DNA of 64,000 nt from DAHUYF01 sp035509275 (GTDB taxonomy: Bacteria; Pseudomonadota; Alphaproteobacteria; ATCC43930; CGMCC-115725). How positions within the stretch are numbered: the stretch's first letter is position 1; each line of letters begins with the position of its first letter. The translations under genes were made by a program, and so were the position numbers. Below are positions 49,984 to 58,370 of the stretch, in pieces. The notes under the pieces were generated by a model that made no database searches, had not been told where the DNA came from, and saw only the letters and a program-made list of their open reading frames with translations. The DNA lies in contig DATJLU010000157.1 of assembly GCA_035509275.1 (NCBI GenBank), positions 4,676-68,675 of the forward strand, written 5' to 3'.

Positions 49984-50772
49984 TCAGTGCACGTCGGCCC
50001 AGATCTGGCGCTTGGCGGCGTAGAGGATGCCGGTCATCACCAGCAGGAAGATCAGCACCTTGGCGCCGGTGAATTTCCGTTCTTCCATCGTCGGCTCGGA
50101 GGCCCAGGTGAGGAAGGTAGCGACGTCATGCGCCTCTTGCGGCAGCGTCGCCTTGGTGCCGTCGGCGTATTTCACGTCCTCGCCGGCGAGCGGCTGCGGC
50201 ATGGCGATCTGGTTGCCGGGGAAATAGATGTTGTAGTTCATGTTCGCCGACATCTTGAACCCGGCCGGCGGCTCCTTGAAACCCTGCAACAGAGCGTAGA
50301 CGTAATCGGCGCCACCGCTCAGCCCTTTGATCGGGCTGCTGTCGGCGCGCGCCTTGATGATGAGCGAAAGATCGGGCGGCAGCGCGCCGTTGAGCGCCGC
50401 GCGCGCCGCCTTCTCGTTCGGGAAGGGCGCGACGAAGGCGTCCGAAGGCCGGCCCGGGCGCTGATACATCTCGCCCTGATCGTTGGGGCCGTCGGTTACC
50501 TGCTTGGTGGCGGCGATCGCCTTCACCTCGTCCTCAGTATAGCCGATGCCGACGAGATCGCCGTAATGCAGCAGGTTCATCGAGTGGCAGTGCGAGCAGA
50601 CTTCTTCATAGACCTGGAAGCCGCGTTGCGCCGCGGCGCGGTCGAAGGTGCCGAAGGGGCCGCTGAAGGACCAGGACGCCTTCGGGATCGGCGCCGCCTC
50701 TTGCGCGCGCACCGGCGCGGCGCCCAGCGCCAGAAGAGCAAGGCAGGCCAGCCAGAGGACGGGTTTCGACAT
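49984..50772 (-). CDS. petC: Cytochrome c1
   Basis: 262 residues from ATG 50772, overlapping the cytochrome b stop (TGATG). Signal peptide (KPVLWLACLALLALGAAPVR), haem site VCSHCH with its His ligand, candidate axial Met in IAMPQPL, and a single C-terminal anchor (AKVLIFLLVMTGILYAAKRQ). It carries electrons from the Rieske centre to cytochrome c. Encoded as a separate gene, not fused to cytochrome b as in Bradyrhizobium fbcH. Confidence 0.95.
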   Translation of the reverse strand: MSKPVLWLACLALLALGAAPVRAQEAAPIPKASWSFSGPFGTFDRAAAQRGFQVYEEVCSHCHSMNLLHYGDLVGIGYTEDEVKAIAATKQVTDGPNDQGEMYQRPGRPSDAFVAPFPNEKAARAALNGALPPDLSLIIKARADSSPIKGLSGGADYVYALLQGFKEPPAGFKMSANMNYNIYFPGNQIAMPQPLAGEDVKYADGTKATLPQEAHDVATFLTWASEPTMEERKFTGAKVLIFLLVMTGILYAAKRQIWADVH

Positions 50773-52052
50773 CAGGGCTTCTCCATCGGCGTCGAGGCGC
50801 CGGCAAGGCGCGCGCCGCCCTTTCTGGTCACTGCGGCGCTGATACTGGTGGGCAGCGGCAGCGGCCGCTCGAGCCAGCCGATCACCGGGAAGAGGATGAT
50901 GAAATGGATGAAGTAGTAGAGCGTCGCGATCCGGCCGGCGACGATGAACCAGCCTTCGGGCCGATTGGCGCCGACATAGCCGAGCACCAGCACGTCGATG
51001 ACGAGGAGCCAGAACACCCACTTGTAAACCGGGCGGAAGCGGGCGCTGCGCACGCGCGAGGTGTCGAGCCAGGGCAGGAAGAAGAGCACGCCGATGGCGC
51101 CGAAGAGGCAGAGCACGCCGGCGAGCTTGGCCGGGATGAAGAGGATGTCCGGCACCGAGCGCAAGATGGCGTAGAACGGCAGGAAGTACCACTCGGGCAC
51201 GATCTCGGGCGGCGTCTGCAGCGGGTTGGCCTGCACGTAGTTCTGCGTGTCGCCGAGCGCGTTCGGCATGTAGAAGACGAAGGCGGCATAGATGATCAGG
51301 AACACGCCCAACCCGAACATGTCCTTGATCGTGTAGTAGGGATGGAAGGGGATGCTGTCCTGCGGCCCCTTGCGGTCGATGCCGAGCGGGTTGTTGGAGC
51401 CGTGCTGATGCAGCGCGATGAGATGCAGGCCGACCACGCCGACGATGACGAAGGGCAGGAGGTAGTGAAGCGAGAAGAAGCGGTTCAGCGTCGGATTGCC
51501 GACCGCAAAGCCGCCCCACAGCCAGGCGACGATCTTGGGCCCGATCACGGGAAGCGCCGAGAACAGGTTGGTGATGACGGTGGCGCCCCAGAAGCTCATC
51601 TGCCCCCAGGGCAGCACATAGCCCATGAAGGCGGTCGCCATCATCAGCAGCAGGATGATGACGCCCAGCATCCACAACAGCTCGCGCGGCTCTTTGTAGG
51701 AGCCGTAATAGAGCCCGCGGAAGAGGTGGATGTAGACGACCATGAAGAAGAACGATGCGCCGTTCATGTGGATGTAGCGCATCAGCCAGCCGAAATTCAC
51801 GTCACGCATGATGCGCTCGACGGAATCGAAGGCCATGGTCGCGTTCGGCGTGTACTGCATCGCCAGGAAGATGCCGGTGACGATCATGATCACGAGCATG
51901 ATTCCGGACAGCGAGCCGAAGTTCCACCAGTAGCTCAGATTCCGCGGCGTCGGATAGTCGTAGAGCTCATGCTGCATGAAGGTGAAGACCGGCAGCCGGT
52001 GGTCGATCCAGCGCACGATCTTGCTTTGGCTTTGATTGGCGGGCGCACTCAT
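50772..52052 (-). CDS. petB: Cytochrome b of the bc1 complex
   Basis: 426 residues, eight-helix cytochrome b. Seen: NFGSLSGIMLVIMIVTGIFL, MRYIHMNGASFFFMVVYIHL and HLIALHQHGSNNP (haem ligands), GYVLPWGQMSFWGATVIT, and the Qo-site PEWYFLPFYAILRS. A C-terminal extension beyond helix 8 is modest. It lies 12 bases after petA. Confidence 0.96.
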   Translation of the reverse strand: MSAPANQSQSKIVRWIDHRLPVFTFMQHELYDYPTPRNLSYWWNFGSLSGIMLVIMIVTGIFLAMQYTPNATMAFDSVERIMRDVNFGWLMRYIHMNGASFFFMVVYIHLFRGLYYGSYKEPRELLWMLGVIILLLMMATAFMGYVLPWGQMSFWGATVITNLFSALPVIGPKIVAWLWGGFAVGNPTLNRFFSLHYLLPFVIVGVVGLHLIALHQHGSNNPLGIDRKGPQDSIPFHPYYTIKDMFGLGVFLIIYAAFVFYMPNALGDTQNYVQANPLQTPPEIVPEWYFLPFYAILRSVPDILFIPAKLAGVLCLFGAIGVLFFLPWLDTSRVRSARFRPVYKWVFWLLVIDVLVLGYVGANRPEGWFIVAGRIATLYYFIHFIILFPVIGWLERPLPLPTSISAAVTRKGGARLAGASTPMEKP

Positions 52053-52064
52053 GACATGGCCCTT

Positions 52065-52715
52065 CTAAAGCTGTTCGATTTCGTTGAGGTCGAAGGTGGA
52101 TCCGGCCGGATTCTCGCCGATCCGTATGACCGTGTTGCTGATGAAATTGTAGGGCGGAACCGGCAGGTTGTAGGGCGCCGGCACGCCCTGGAAGACGCGG
52201 CCCGAGAGATCGTAACGCGAGCCGTGGCACGGGCAGAAATAGCCGCCCGGCCAATCCGGACCGAGCGTCCCGCCCGGCTGCGGCGTGAACTCCGGGATGC
52301 AGCCTAGGTGTGTGCAGATGCCGACGAGCACGAGATACTCGGGCTTGATGGAGCGGTGCCAGTTCTGGGCATAGGCCGGCTGCTGGAGGACGGTGGAGTC
52401 CGGATCGCGCAAGCGGTCCAGCACCGTCGGCTCTTGCAGCGTCTTGAGGTCGGGCGCCGTGCGGTTGACGACGAAGATCGGCTTGCTGCGCCAGAGCACA
52501 ATGATCTGCTGCCCCGGCTGCAGATGCGAGAGATCGACGTCGAGCGGTGCGCCGGCGGCCAGCGTGTCCCTGGCGGCGTTCATGCTGTCGATCAGCGGCC
52601 AAGCCGCAATCGCCGCGCCGATGCCGGTCACGGCCGTCGCCGCGATCTGCAAGAAATCGCGCCGCGTCGCCGAAACATGCGCGTCCATCGGCTTCGGTTG
52701 CGCCGTATCCGCCAT
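52065..52715 (-). CDS. petA: Rieske iron-sulphur subunit of the bc1 complex
   Basis: 216 residues. ATRRDFLQIAATAVTGIGAA is a Tat-type signal that stays as membrane anchor. Cluster-binding loops CTHLGCIP and CPCHGSRYD are intact. It accepts electrons from ubiquinol. First gene of petABC; the promoter should lie in the 196-base gap to trmL. Confidence 0.96.
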   Translation of the reverse strand: MADTAQPKPMDAHVSATRRDFLQIAATAVTGIGAAIAAWPLIDSMNAARDTLAAGAPLDVDLSHLQPGQQIIVLWRSKPIFVVNRTAPDLKTLQEPTVLDRLRDPDSTVLQQPAYAQNWHRSIKPEYLVLVGICTHLGCIPEFTPQPGGTLGPDWPGGYFCPCHGSRYDLSGRVFQGVPAPYNLPVPPYNFISNTVIRIGENPAGSTFDLNEIEQL

Positions 52716-52911
52716 CAGGCCACCTCATTCCATAGTCCTGGACCGGGCCGAAAATTCCCCCGCCGGGTCAGGATGCAGACGGCGCGCAAGCTAACCTGTT
52801 GAACGCTCACCGCTATGCGACATCCTGCCGCAGAATGGGCAGATTCCGCACGTGGCGCTTGGGGATGGCGCGGTATAGTCGCATGCGCCGAGGCGACCAC
52901 CACCGGACCCG

Positions 52912-53370
52912 ATGCGGCTTGCCCTTTACGAGCCCGATATCCCCCAGAATGCCGGCGCGCTGCTGCGGCTTGGCGCGGCGCTGGGGGTGGCGGTCGACAT
53001 CATCGAGCCCGCCGGCTTCCTGTTGAGCGATCGGCGGCTGAAACGCGCCGGAATGGATTATATCGGCGCGGCCGAGCTGAGGCGCCACCAATCCTGGGCG
53101 AGCTTTCATGCCGGCTGCACCGGGCGGTTGGTATTGCTTACCACCAAGGCGAGCCTCGTCTATCACCGCTTCGCGTTCCGTTCGGACGATATACTGCTGG
53201 TGGGGCGTGAAAGCTCCGGGGTACCTGAATCGGTGCATGCCGCTGTGGATGCCCGCCTGCGCATTCCGCTCAAGCCGGGATTGCGCTCAATCAATGTAGC
53301 GCTCGCCGCCGCCATGGTATTGGGCGAGGCGCTGAAGCAGACCGACCAATTCCCGAAGGAAGCGCCATGA
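52912..53370 (+). CDS. trmL: tRNA (cytidine(34)-2'-O)-methyltransferase
   Basis: 152 residues, SPOUT fold. LYEPDIPQNAGALLRLGAAL at the N-terminus, LVGRESSGVPE and LRIPLKPGLRSINVALAAAM form the SAM-binding knot. It methylates the wobble base of leucine tRNAs. Its stop overlaps the hemF start (ATGA). Confidence 0.94.
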   Translation: MRLALYEPDIPQNAGALLRLGAALGVAVDIIEPAGFLLSDRRLKRAGMDYIGAAELRRHQSWASFHAGCTGRLVLLTTKASLVYHRFAFRSDDILLVGRESSGVPESVHAAVDARLRIPLKPGLRSINVALAAAMVLGEALKQTDQFPKEAP

Positions 53371-54230
53371 CCGCCGACACGACCGATGTCGAAACCTTGA
53401 AACGGCGCGCCGCGCAATGGTTCGAGGCGCTGCGCGACCGCATCTGTGTCGCGTTCGAGACGATCGAGGACGAGTACGCGGCGGCGCGGCCCGGTGATGG
53501 CGGTGCCGGGCGGTTCGAGCGGCGCGCATGGCAGCGCCCGGGCGGTGGTGGCGGGGTCATGGCCATCATGCGCGGCCGCGTCTTCGAGAAGGTGGGCGTC
53601 AACGTCTCCACCGTCTGGGGCGAGTTCTCGCCGGAGTTCCGCGGCCAGATCCCCGGCGCGGCGGAGGATCCGCGCTTCTGGTCGAGCGGCATCTCGCTGG
53701 TGGCGCATCTGTGCTCGCCGCTGGTGCCGGCCGTGCATATGAACACGCGCCACATCCGCACCACCAAGAGCTGGTTCGGCGGCGGCGCCGACCTGACGCC
53801 GATGGTTCCGAACGAGGCCGACACAAACGATTTCCACGCCGCGCTCAAAGCGGCCTGCGACGCGCATGATCCGAGCTACTATCCGCGCTACAAGCAATGG
53901 TGCGACGACTATTTCTTTCTGCCGCATCGCAACGAGCCGCGCGGCGCCGGCGGCATCTTCTACGACTATCTCGACAGCGGCGATTGGGAGCGCGATTTCG
54001 CCTTCACCCGCTCGGTCGGCGAAGCCTTCCTCGCGATCTATCCGCGTCTCGTCCGCCGCCACCTGCTCGAGCCCTGGACCGAAGAAGAGCGCCGCCACCA
54101 GCTCATCCGCCGCGGCCGCTATGTCGAGTTCAACCTGCTCTATGACCGCGGCACCGTCTTCGGCCTCAAAACCGGCGGCAATGTTGAGGCAATCCTCATG
54201 TCCCTCCCGCCCGAGGTGAGATGGCCCTAA
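53367..54230 (+). CDS. hemF: Oxygen-dependent coproporphyrinogen III oxidase
   Basis: 287 residues. GGVMAIMRGRVFEKVGVNVS, HMNTRHIRTTKSWFGGGADL, and late QLIRRGRYVEFNLLYDRGTV with GLKTGGNVEAILMSLPP are canonical. It decarboxylates coproporphyrinogen III to protoporphyrinogen IX using O2, in line with an aerobic organism with a bc1 chain. Confidence 0.96.
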   Translation: MTADTTDVETLKRRAAQWFEALRDRICVAFETIEDEYAAARPGDGGAGRFERRAWQRPGGGGGVMAIMRGRVFEKVGVNVSTVWGEFSPEFRGQIPGAAEDPRFWSSGISLVAHLCSPLVPAVHMNTRHIRTTKSWFGGGADLTPMVPNEADTNDFHAALKAACDAHDPSYYPRYKQWCDDYFFLPHRNEPRGAGGIFYDYLDSGDWERDFAFTRSVGEAFLAIYPRLVRRHLLEPWTEEERRHQLIRRGRYVEFNLLYDRGTVFGLKTGGNVEAILMSLPPEVRWP

Positions 54231-54396
54231 CGCGACACCGAAGGTGTCGTCGTTGGCGGCGTCAGCGGTTGCGCCAGCAACCGCGGGAGCCGCACCGTGC
54301 CGGATAGACCCGGGCGGCGCTTCACCACTCATTGCGCCCGGGCACGCCCGGCGCGTATCTTCAGGTCGCGACGCAGCGCCTCCCCAGGAGCCGGCC

Positions 54397-55026
54397 ATGC
54401 CCGACAGCATTGAGCAGCATCGGATCACCACACTGGAGCAACTGAAGGCGATCTATGGCGAACCGGTGGGGAACTCGCTGGTGAAGGAGCTCGACCACGT
54501 TTCCGACCACTACCGCGCCATGATCGAAGCATCGCCTTTCGTGGTGATCGCAACCTCGGGCCCGGAGGGTCTCGATTGCACGCCGCGGGGCGATCCGCCG
54601 GGCTTCGTCCGCGTCGTCGACCGCAAGACGCTGATGCTCCCCGACCGGCGCGGCAACAACCGGGTCGACAGCCTGCGCAACCTGGTGGTCGACCCACGCA
54701 TCTCGCTTCTCTTCCTGATCCCGGGGGTGGGCGAGACGTTGCGGGTCAACGGCCGCGCCGTGATCAGCACCGATCCCGAATTGTGCCGCTCCTTCGCCAT
54801 GGAGGACAAACTGCCGCGCAGCGTCATCGTGGTGACCGCCGAGCGGGTCTATTTCCAATGCCCCAAGGCGCTGGTGCGCTCGCGCCTCTGGGATCCGTCG
54901 CGCCATGTCGACCGCAAGTCGCTGCCGTCCTCGGGCCAGATCTTGGCCGCCATCCGCCCTGGCGAGATCGACGCAGACGCGCTCGACCGGGCATATCCGG
55001 AGCGGCTCAAGCAGACGATCTACTGA
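54397..55026 (+). CDS. FMN-dependent PPOX-fold flavoprotein (MSMEG_1061-like)
   Basis: 209 residues from ATG 54397, behind CCAGGAG. The split-barrel PNPOx fold shows in FVVIATSGPEGLDCTPRGDP, LPDRRGNNRVDSLRNLVVDP, VNGRAVISTD and YFQCPKALVRSRLWDPS. The family binds FMN or F420; the bacterial role is poorly known. The 166 bases before it hold nothing I can identify. Confidence 0.85.
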   Translation: MPDSIEQHRITTLEQLKAIYGEPVGNSLVKELDHVSDHYRAMIEASPFVVIATSGPEGLDCTPRGDPPGFVRVVDRKTLMLPDRRGNNRVDSLRNLVVDPRISLLFLIPGVGETLRVNGRAVISTDPELCRSFAMEDKLPRSVIVVTAERVYFQCPKALVRSRLWDPSRHVDRKSLPSSGQILAAIRPGEIDADALDRAYPERLKQTIY

Positions 55027-55163
55027 AGGCGAACGCGCAGAGCGCGTTCGTCCGCGGGCCAGCTACATCCTCGCCCCCGCAAATTCCCCACCCATTCCGG
55101 ATAGCGCCTCCCCCTCACCTCCGCCCATCCTCGCCCGACCCCACAGCGACGAGGACCTCCCCC

Positions 55164-55598
55164 ATGGCGCGCGCCTATTACAGCACCGTCTTCGACAACC
55201 CCGCCGACCGCGTCTGGGCAGCGGTCCGCGACTTCGGCAATTACCGCCTCTGGCTCGACGACGTCGACGAAAGCGACGTCGAGGAGGGCCGGCCCGGCGA
55301 TGCCGTCGGCGCCATACGCCGCGTCCGCATCGGCGACACGCTGATCCGCCAGCGGCTGCTCGCGCATTCCGACCTCGAGCGCTGCTACAGCTATGAATTC
55401 TGCGGGCTGCCGCGTTTTCCCGTCCGCCACTACGTCGCGACGATCCGCGTGACCCCGATCGTCGACGGCGACAGAGCTTTCGTCGAATGGTGGGCGAGCT
55501 TCGACTGCGCCGCCGAAGAGCACGCGCGTTGGACGGGGTTCTTCGCCCAATCCTTTGCGACGTGGCTCGGCGCGCTGCGGCGGCATCTCGGCAAATAG
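55164..55598 (+). CDS. SRPBCC/START-like polyketide cyclase-type protein
   Basis: 144 residues. YYSTVFDNPADRVWAAVRDF, then VGAIRRVRIGDTLIRQRLLA and FVEWWASFDC fit the helix-grip fold of the SRPBCC superfamily. These bind hydrophobic ligands or act as cyclases. Ligand unknown. Convergent with the following MFS gene over eight bases. Confidence 0.82.
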   Translation: MARAYYSTVFDNPADRVWAAVRDFGNYRLWLDDVDESDVEEGRPGDAVGAIRRVRIGDTLIRQRLLAHSDLERCYSYEFCGLPRFPVRHYVATIRVTPIVDGDRAFVEWWASFDCAAEEHARWTGFFAQSFATWLGALRRHLGK

Positions 55599-55606
55599 GC
55601 ACGCGC

Positions 55607-56827
55607 CTACATCTCTTCCGGCGGCCGGCGGTGACGGAAGCTGGCGAGCAGCAGCAAATCGTAGATCACTTTGAGCGCGCCCGCCGCGACCAGCGGCCAG
55701 CCGAAGCTCGACAATCCCAGCATCCAGCCGGCGGCGACGGGGCTGGCCGCGGCGGCGAGGCTGCGCGGCACCGAGGTGACGCTCGCCGCCGCGGCGCGCT
55801 CGTCCGGCGTCACCACCGCCATGATGTAAGAGGTGCGCGTCGGCACATCCATGCTCGAGAGCGCGCTGCGCATCAGCAGCAAGGCCAGCGCCGGCGCCAG
55901 GCTGGGCGCGAACGGCACCAGGATCAGAAACAGGTTCGACGGCAAATGCGTCCACACCATGGTGTTGACGAGGCCGATGCGCCGCGACAGCGGCGTCGCG
56001 GCAAGAAATGACGCCGCCGCGAGCAAGTTGCTCCAGAAGAAGAAGTTGCCGGCGGCGGCGAGCGACAGGCCGAAGCGATCAAACAGCCAGAGCGCCAGCA
56101 GCGACTGAACGATGAAGCCGCCGCCGAACGCATCGAGGCTGAACAGCGCCGCGAGCCGCATGACGAAGCGGCGCGACGGGCCGAGCGGCGGTGCGGCCCC
56201 GGTGCGGCGAGGCGCGGCGTGCTGCGGCAGCCGGCGATAGAGGAGATAGCTGGCGAAGCCGAGCAGCGCATAGAGCGCGAACATCGCCTGCACCGCCTGC
56301 AAGAGCCCCATCGGGAAAATGCCGCGGAGCAGGTCCGGCAGCCCGGCGGCGAGCGCGCCCAGCGCCGCGACGAGCGAGCCGGTGAGGCTGTAGGCAACGA
56401 AAAGCGGGGTGCGCGAGCGCTCCGTGGCGGATTGTGCGAGCAGCGCCTGCTCCAGCGGCAGGAACAGGCTGACATCGCCAGAGGACGGGTTGAGGGTGCC
56501 GAGGAAGCCGACCACGAGCAGCGGCCAGAAGCGCGTCTCGAGCGCAAAACCCATGCCGGTGCCGATCATCAGCAGGGTGCTGCCGAGCAGCAGCAGGCGA
56601 TGGCCGTAACGCCGCGCCCGGAAGCCGACCAGCAAGGTCAGCGCCGCCGATCCCGCCAAGGTCGCCGCGGTGAGGATGCCGACGGCGAGATCGTTGAAGC
56701 CGAGCAGCTTCAGATAGACCGGCAGCAACAGGCTGACGAAGCCGTCGCCGAAGGCGCGCAACGCCCGGCCGCAGAGCAGCAAGCGCGCTTCCTGGCCGAT
56801 CTCGGTAGGCAGCAGCCGCGGCCACAT
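55607..56827 (-). CDS. MFS transporter
   Basis: 406 residues from ATG 56827, with about 11-12 membrane segments. The start is uncertain: no Shine-Dalgarno precedes it, and in-frame GTG (about 56839) and TTG (56896) lie upstream. Seen: GRALRAFGDGFVSLLLPVYL, GFRARRYGHRLLLLGSTLLM, LSSMDVPTRTSYIMAVV, GWMLGLSSFGWPLV. No close family recognised. Substrate unknown. Confidence 0.82.
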   Translation of the reverse strand: MWPRLLPTEIGQEARLLLCGRALRAFGDGFVSLLLPVYLKLLGFNDLAVGILTAATLAGSAALTLLVGFRARRYGHRLLLLGSTLLMIGTGMGFALETRFWPLLVVGFLGTLNPSSGDVSLFLPLEQALLAQSATERSRTPLFVAYSLTGSLVAALGALAAGLPDLLRGIFPMGLLQAVQAMFALYALLGFASYLLYRRLPQHAAPRRTGAAPPLGPSRRFVMRLAALFSLDAFGGGFIVQSLLALWLFDRFGLSLAAAGNFFFWSNLLAAASFLAATPLSRRIGLVNTMVWTHLPSNLFLILVPFAPSLAPALALLLMRSALSSMDVPTRTSYIMAVVTPDERAAAASVTSVPRSLAAAASPVAAGWMLGLSSFGWPLVAAGALKVIYDLLLLASFRHRRPPEEM

Positions 56828-56967
56828 CAGCAGCGCCACGCGGGTCGCGACATCATCGACGCTCTGCCTGCCATCAAGCCTCCGCCTCTGTCTCAAGGTA
56901 TACGTCTTGATGAGGCGCGCGCCAGACGCGAACCCGGAGCGCGTCGTCAGCGAAGGAGCCGATCAAC

Positions 56968-57264
56968 ATGTGGCATGGTCAGATCGATCCCCTCATCGCG
57001 CTGGGCGTCGTCGTCGCAACCGCCGCAACCGATGCGGTCTACGTCATGTTCACGGCGGCGGTTGCCGCGCGTCAGCGCTTGCCGGCGGCGACCTGGAGCA
57101 GCATCTGGTATCTGCTCTCCGCCTTCGCCGTCATCAGCTACACCAGCAACTGGGTCTATGTCGGCTTCGCGGCGCTCGGCTCCTGGGTGGGCGCCTTTGC
57201 GTCGATCACCTTTCTCCACCGCCTGCGCGTGAGCCCGCCGCCAACGGGGTCGCCGCCGCCCTAA
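56968..57264 (+). CDS. Small membrane protein of unknown function
   Basis: 98 residues with three hydrophobic segments (PLIALGVVVATAATDAVYVM, SSIWYLLSAFAVISYTSNWV, GFAALGSWVGAFASITFL) and a Pro-rich C-terminus. AAGGAG sits just ahead of the start. I recognise no family. It is divergent from the MFS gene. Confidence 0.72.
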   Translation: MWHGQIDPLIALGVVVATAATDAVYVMFTAAVAARQRLPAATWSSIWYLLSAFAVISYTSNWVYVGFAALGSWVGAFASITFLHRLRVSPPPTGSPPP

Positions 57265-57314
57265 GCCGCGCCTCTCCACCACGCATCCCCTTCGGGACCC
57301 CTCAACCCAACCAT

Positions 57315-57466
57315 CGCCTTGCCCGCGAAAGCGGGCATCCAGGAGTTTCAGCCCCGATGAACGCAGCGCGTGGCTCTGGGTCCCCGCTTTCGCGGGGACG
57401 GCGGGAATTTCTCTGCGGGGCGGCACTTTTCGAGATGTGTGTGCATACCCTGGCGCTTTCGCGGGG
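57315..57466. repeat. REP-like palindromic element, type B, copy 1
   Basis: It reads CGCCTTGCCCGCGAAAGCGG at the left and GGCGCTTTCGCGGGG at the right, with GGTCCCCGCTTTCGCGGGGA in the middle. A copy at 63611-63761 matches over most of the length, including CATCCAGGAG-TTCAGCCCCG and GAGATGTGT-G-TACCCT. The spread of changes suggests an old duplication of a mobile, non-coding element. Confidence 0.85.
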
Positions 57467-57521
57467 CGGCGGAATGAAGGGGCGCAGCCGCATCAGACTC
57501 CGACGAGAAAATGCTTGATTC

Positions 57522-57570
57522 GGTACCGCAAGGTACCATAACGTCGACCTGGCCGGTACTGAACGGTACC
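57522..57570 (+). promoter_or_regulatory. Paired GGTACC boxes, candidate operator
   Basis: GGTACC at 57522-57527 and 57532-57537, and GGTACT at 57555-57560 with GGTACC at 57565-57570. Within each pair the boxes are ten bases apart, one helical turn, and the pairs are 33 bases apart, about three turns. This phasing on one face of the helix is typical of cooperative regulator binding. Confidence 0.6.
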
Positions 57571-57600
57571 GCGCGCGACTCGACGAGACTTGATCTTCAA

Positions 57601-57623
57601 AGTACTCTGTGATACAGAGTTCT
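57601..57623 (+). promoter_or_regulatory. ACTCTGT/ACAGAGT dyad, candidate operator
   Basis: ACTCTGT (57604-57610) and ACAGAGT (57614-57620) flank a three-base centre; AG/CT extend the dyad by two pairs after one mismatch. It lies about 25-40 bases before the TTG start of the ABC gene and resembles TetR-type operators, or may overlap the promoter or leader. Confidence 0.5.
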
Positions 57624-57644
57624 TTGCCAGCGAAGGAGGAGCAT

Positions 57645-58370
57645 TTGGGCGATCCGGGGAACAGCACAGCCGAGGGCCAGCCGGTGGTCCGGCTGCGCCA
57701 GGTGGAGAAGACCTATCGCACGGGGACAGTCGCGGTCGCCGCCCTCCGGGGCATCAGCCTCGATATCCCGCGCCACCGCTTCACCATGATCGTCGGCCCT
57801 TCCGGCAGCGGCAAAACCACCCTCCTCAACCTCATCGGCTGCATCGACGCGCCGAGCGCGGGCACGGTCGAAGTCTGCGGCGCGGCGATGGGGCGGCTCG
57901 GCGACAACGCGCTCGCCGATTTCCGCGCGCGCAACATCGGCTTCATCTTCCAGGGCTTCAGCCTCATCCCGGTGCTCTCGGCCTATGAGAATGTCGAGTA
58001 CCCCCTGCTCCTGGTCGGCCGGCCGGCGGCCGAGCGGCGCGAGCGGACGCTCGCCATGCTGCAAGCGGTCGGCCTCGCCGATCAGCGCCGGCAGCGGCCG
58101 AACGAGCTGAGCGGCGGCCAGAAGCAGCGCGTCGCCATCGCCCGCGCCCTGGTGAAGCATCCCGAGATCGTGCTCGCCGACGAGCCGACGGCCAATCTCG
58201 ATACCCGCACCGGCGCGGCGATCATCGAGCTCATGCACAAGGTGCAGGCCGAGTTCGCCACCACCTTCATCTTCTCGACGCATGACCCGCAGCTCATCTC
58301 GCATGCCGACGAGACCTTCACCATCCGCGACGGCGAGCTCCTCGCGCATGCCGAGGGAGGCCGCGCGTGA
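57645..58370 (+). CDS. ABC transporter ATPase (LolD/MacB type)
   Basis: 241 residues from a TTG start; chosen because AAGGAGGA at 57633-57640 sits four bases ahead. An in-frame GTG at 57609 is possible but lies inside the ACTCTGT dyad. Walker A GPSGSGKTTLLNLIG, signature LSGGQKQRVAIARALVKHP, Walker B IVLADEPTANLDT, all as in LolD/MacB. It energises the FtsX/MacB-like permease encoded next. Confidence 0.92.
   Translation: MGDPGNSTAEGQPVVRLRQVEKTYRTGTVAVAALRGISLDIPRHRFTMIVGPSGSGKTTLLNLIGCIDAPSAGTVEVCGAAMGRLGDNALADFRARNIGFIFQGFSLIPVLSAYENVEYPLLLVGRPAAERRERTLAMLQAVGLADQRRQRPNELSGGQKQRVAIARALVKHPEIVLADEPTANLDTRTGAAIIELMHKVQAEFATTFIFSTHDPQLISHADETFTIRDGELLAHAEGGRA

Larger units (their letters stand above)
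57265..57644. other. 380-base non-coding region
   Basis: No gene is visible. The first part holds a REP-like element (57315-57466). The second part is a promoter/operator zone for the ABC export operon with paired GGTACC boxes and an ACTCTGT palindrome, described separately. Confidence 0.7.
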
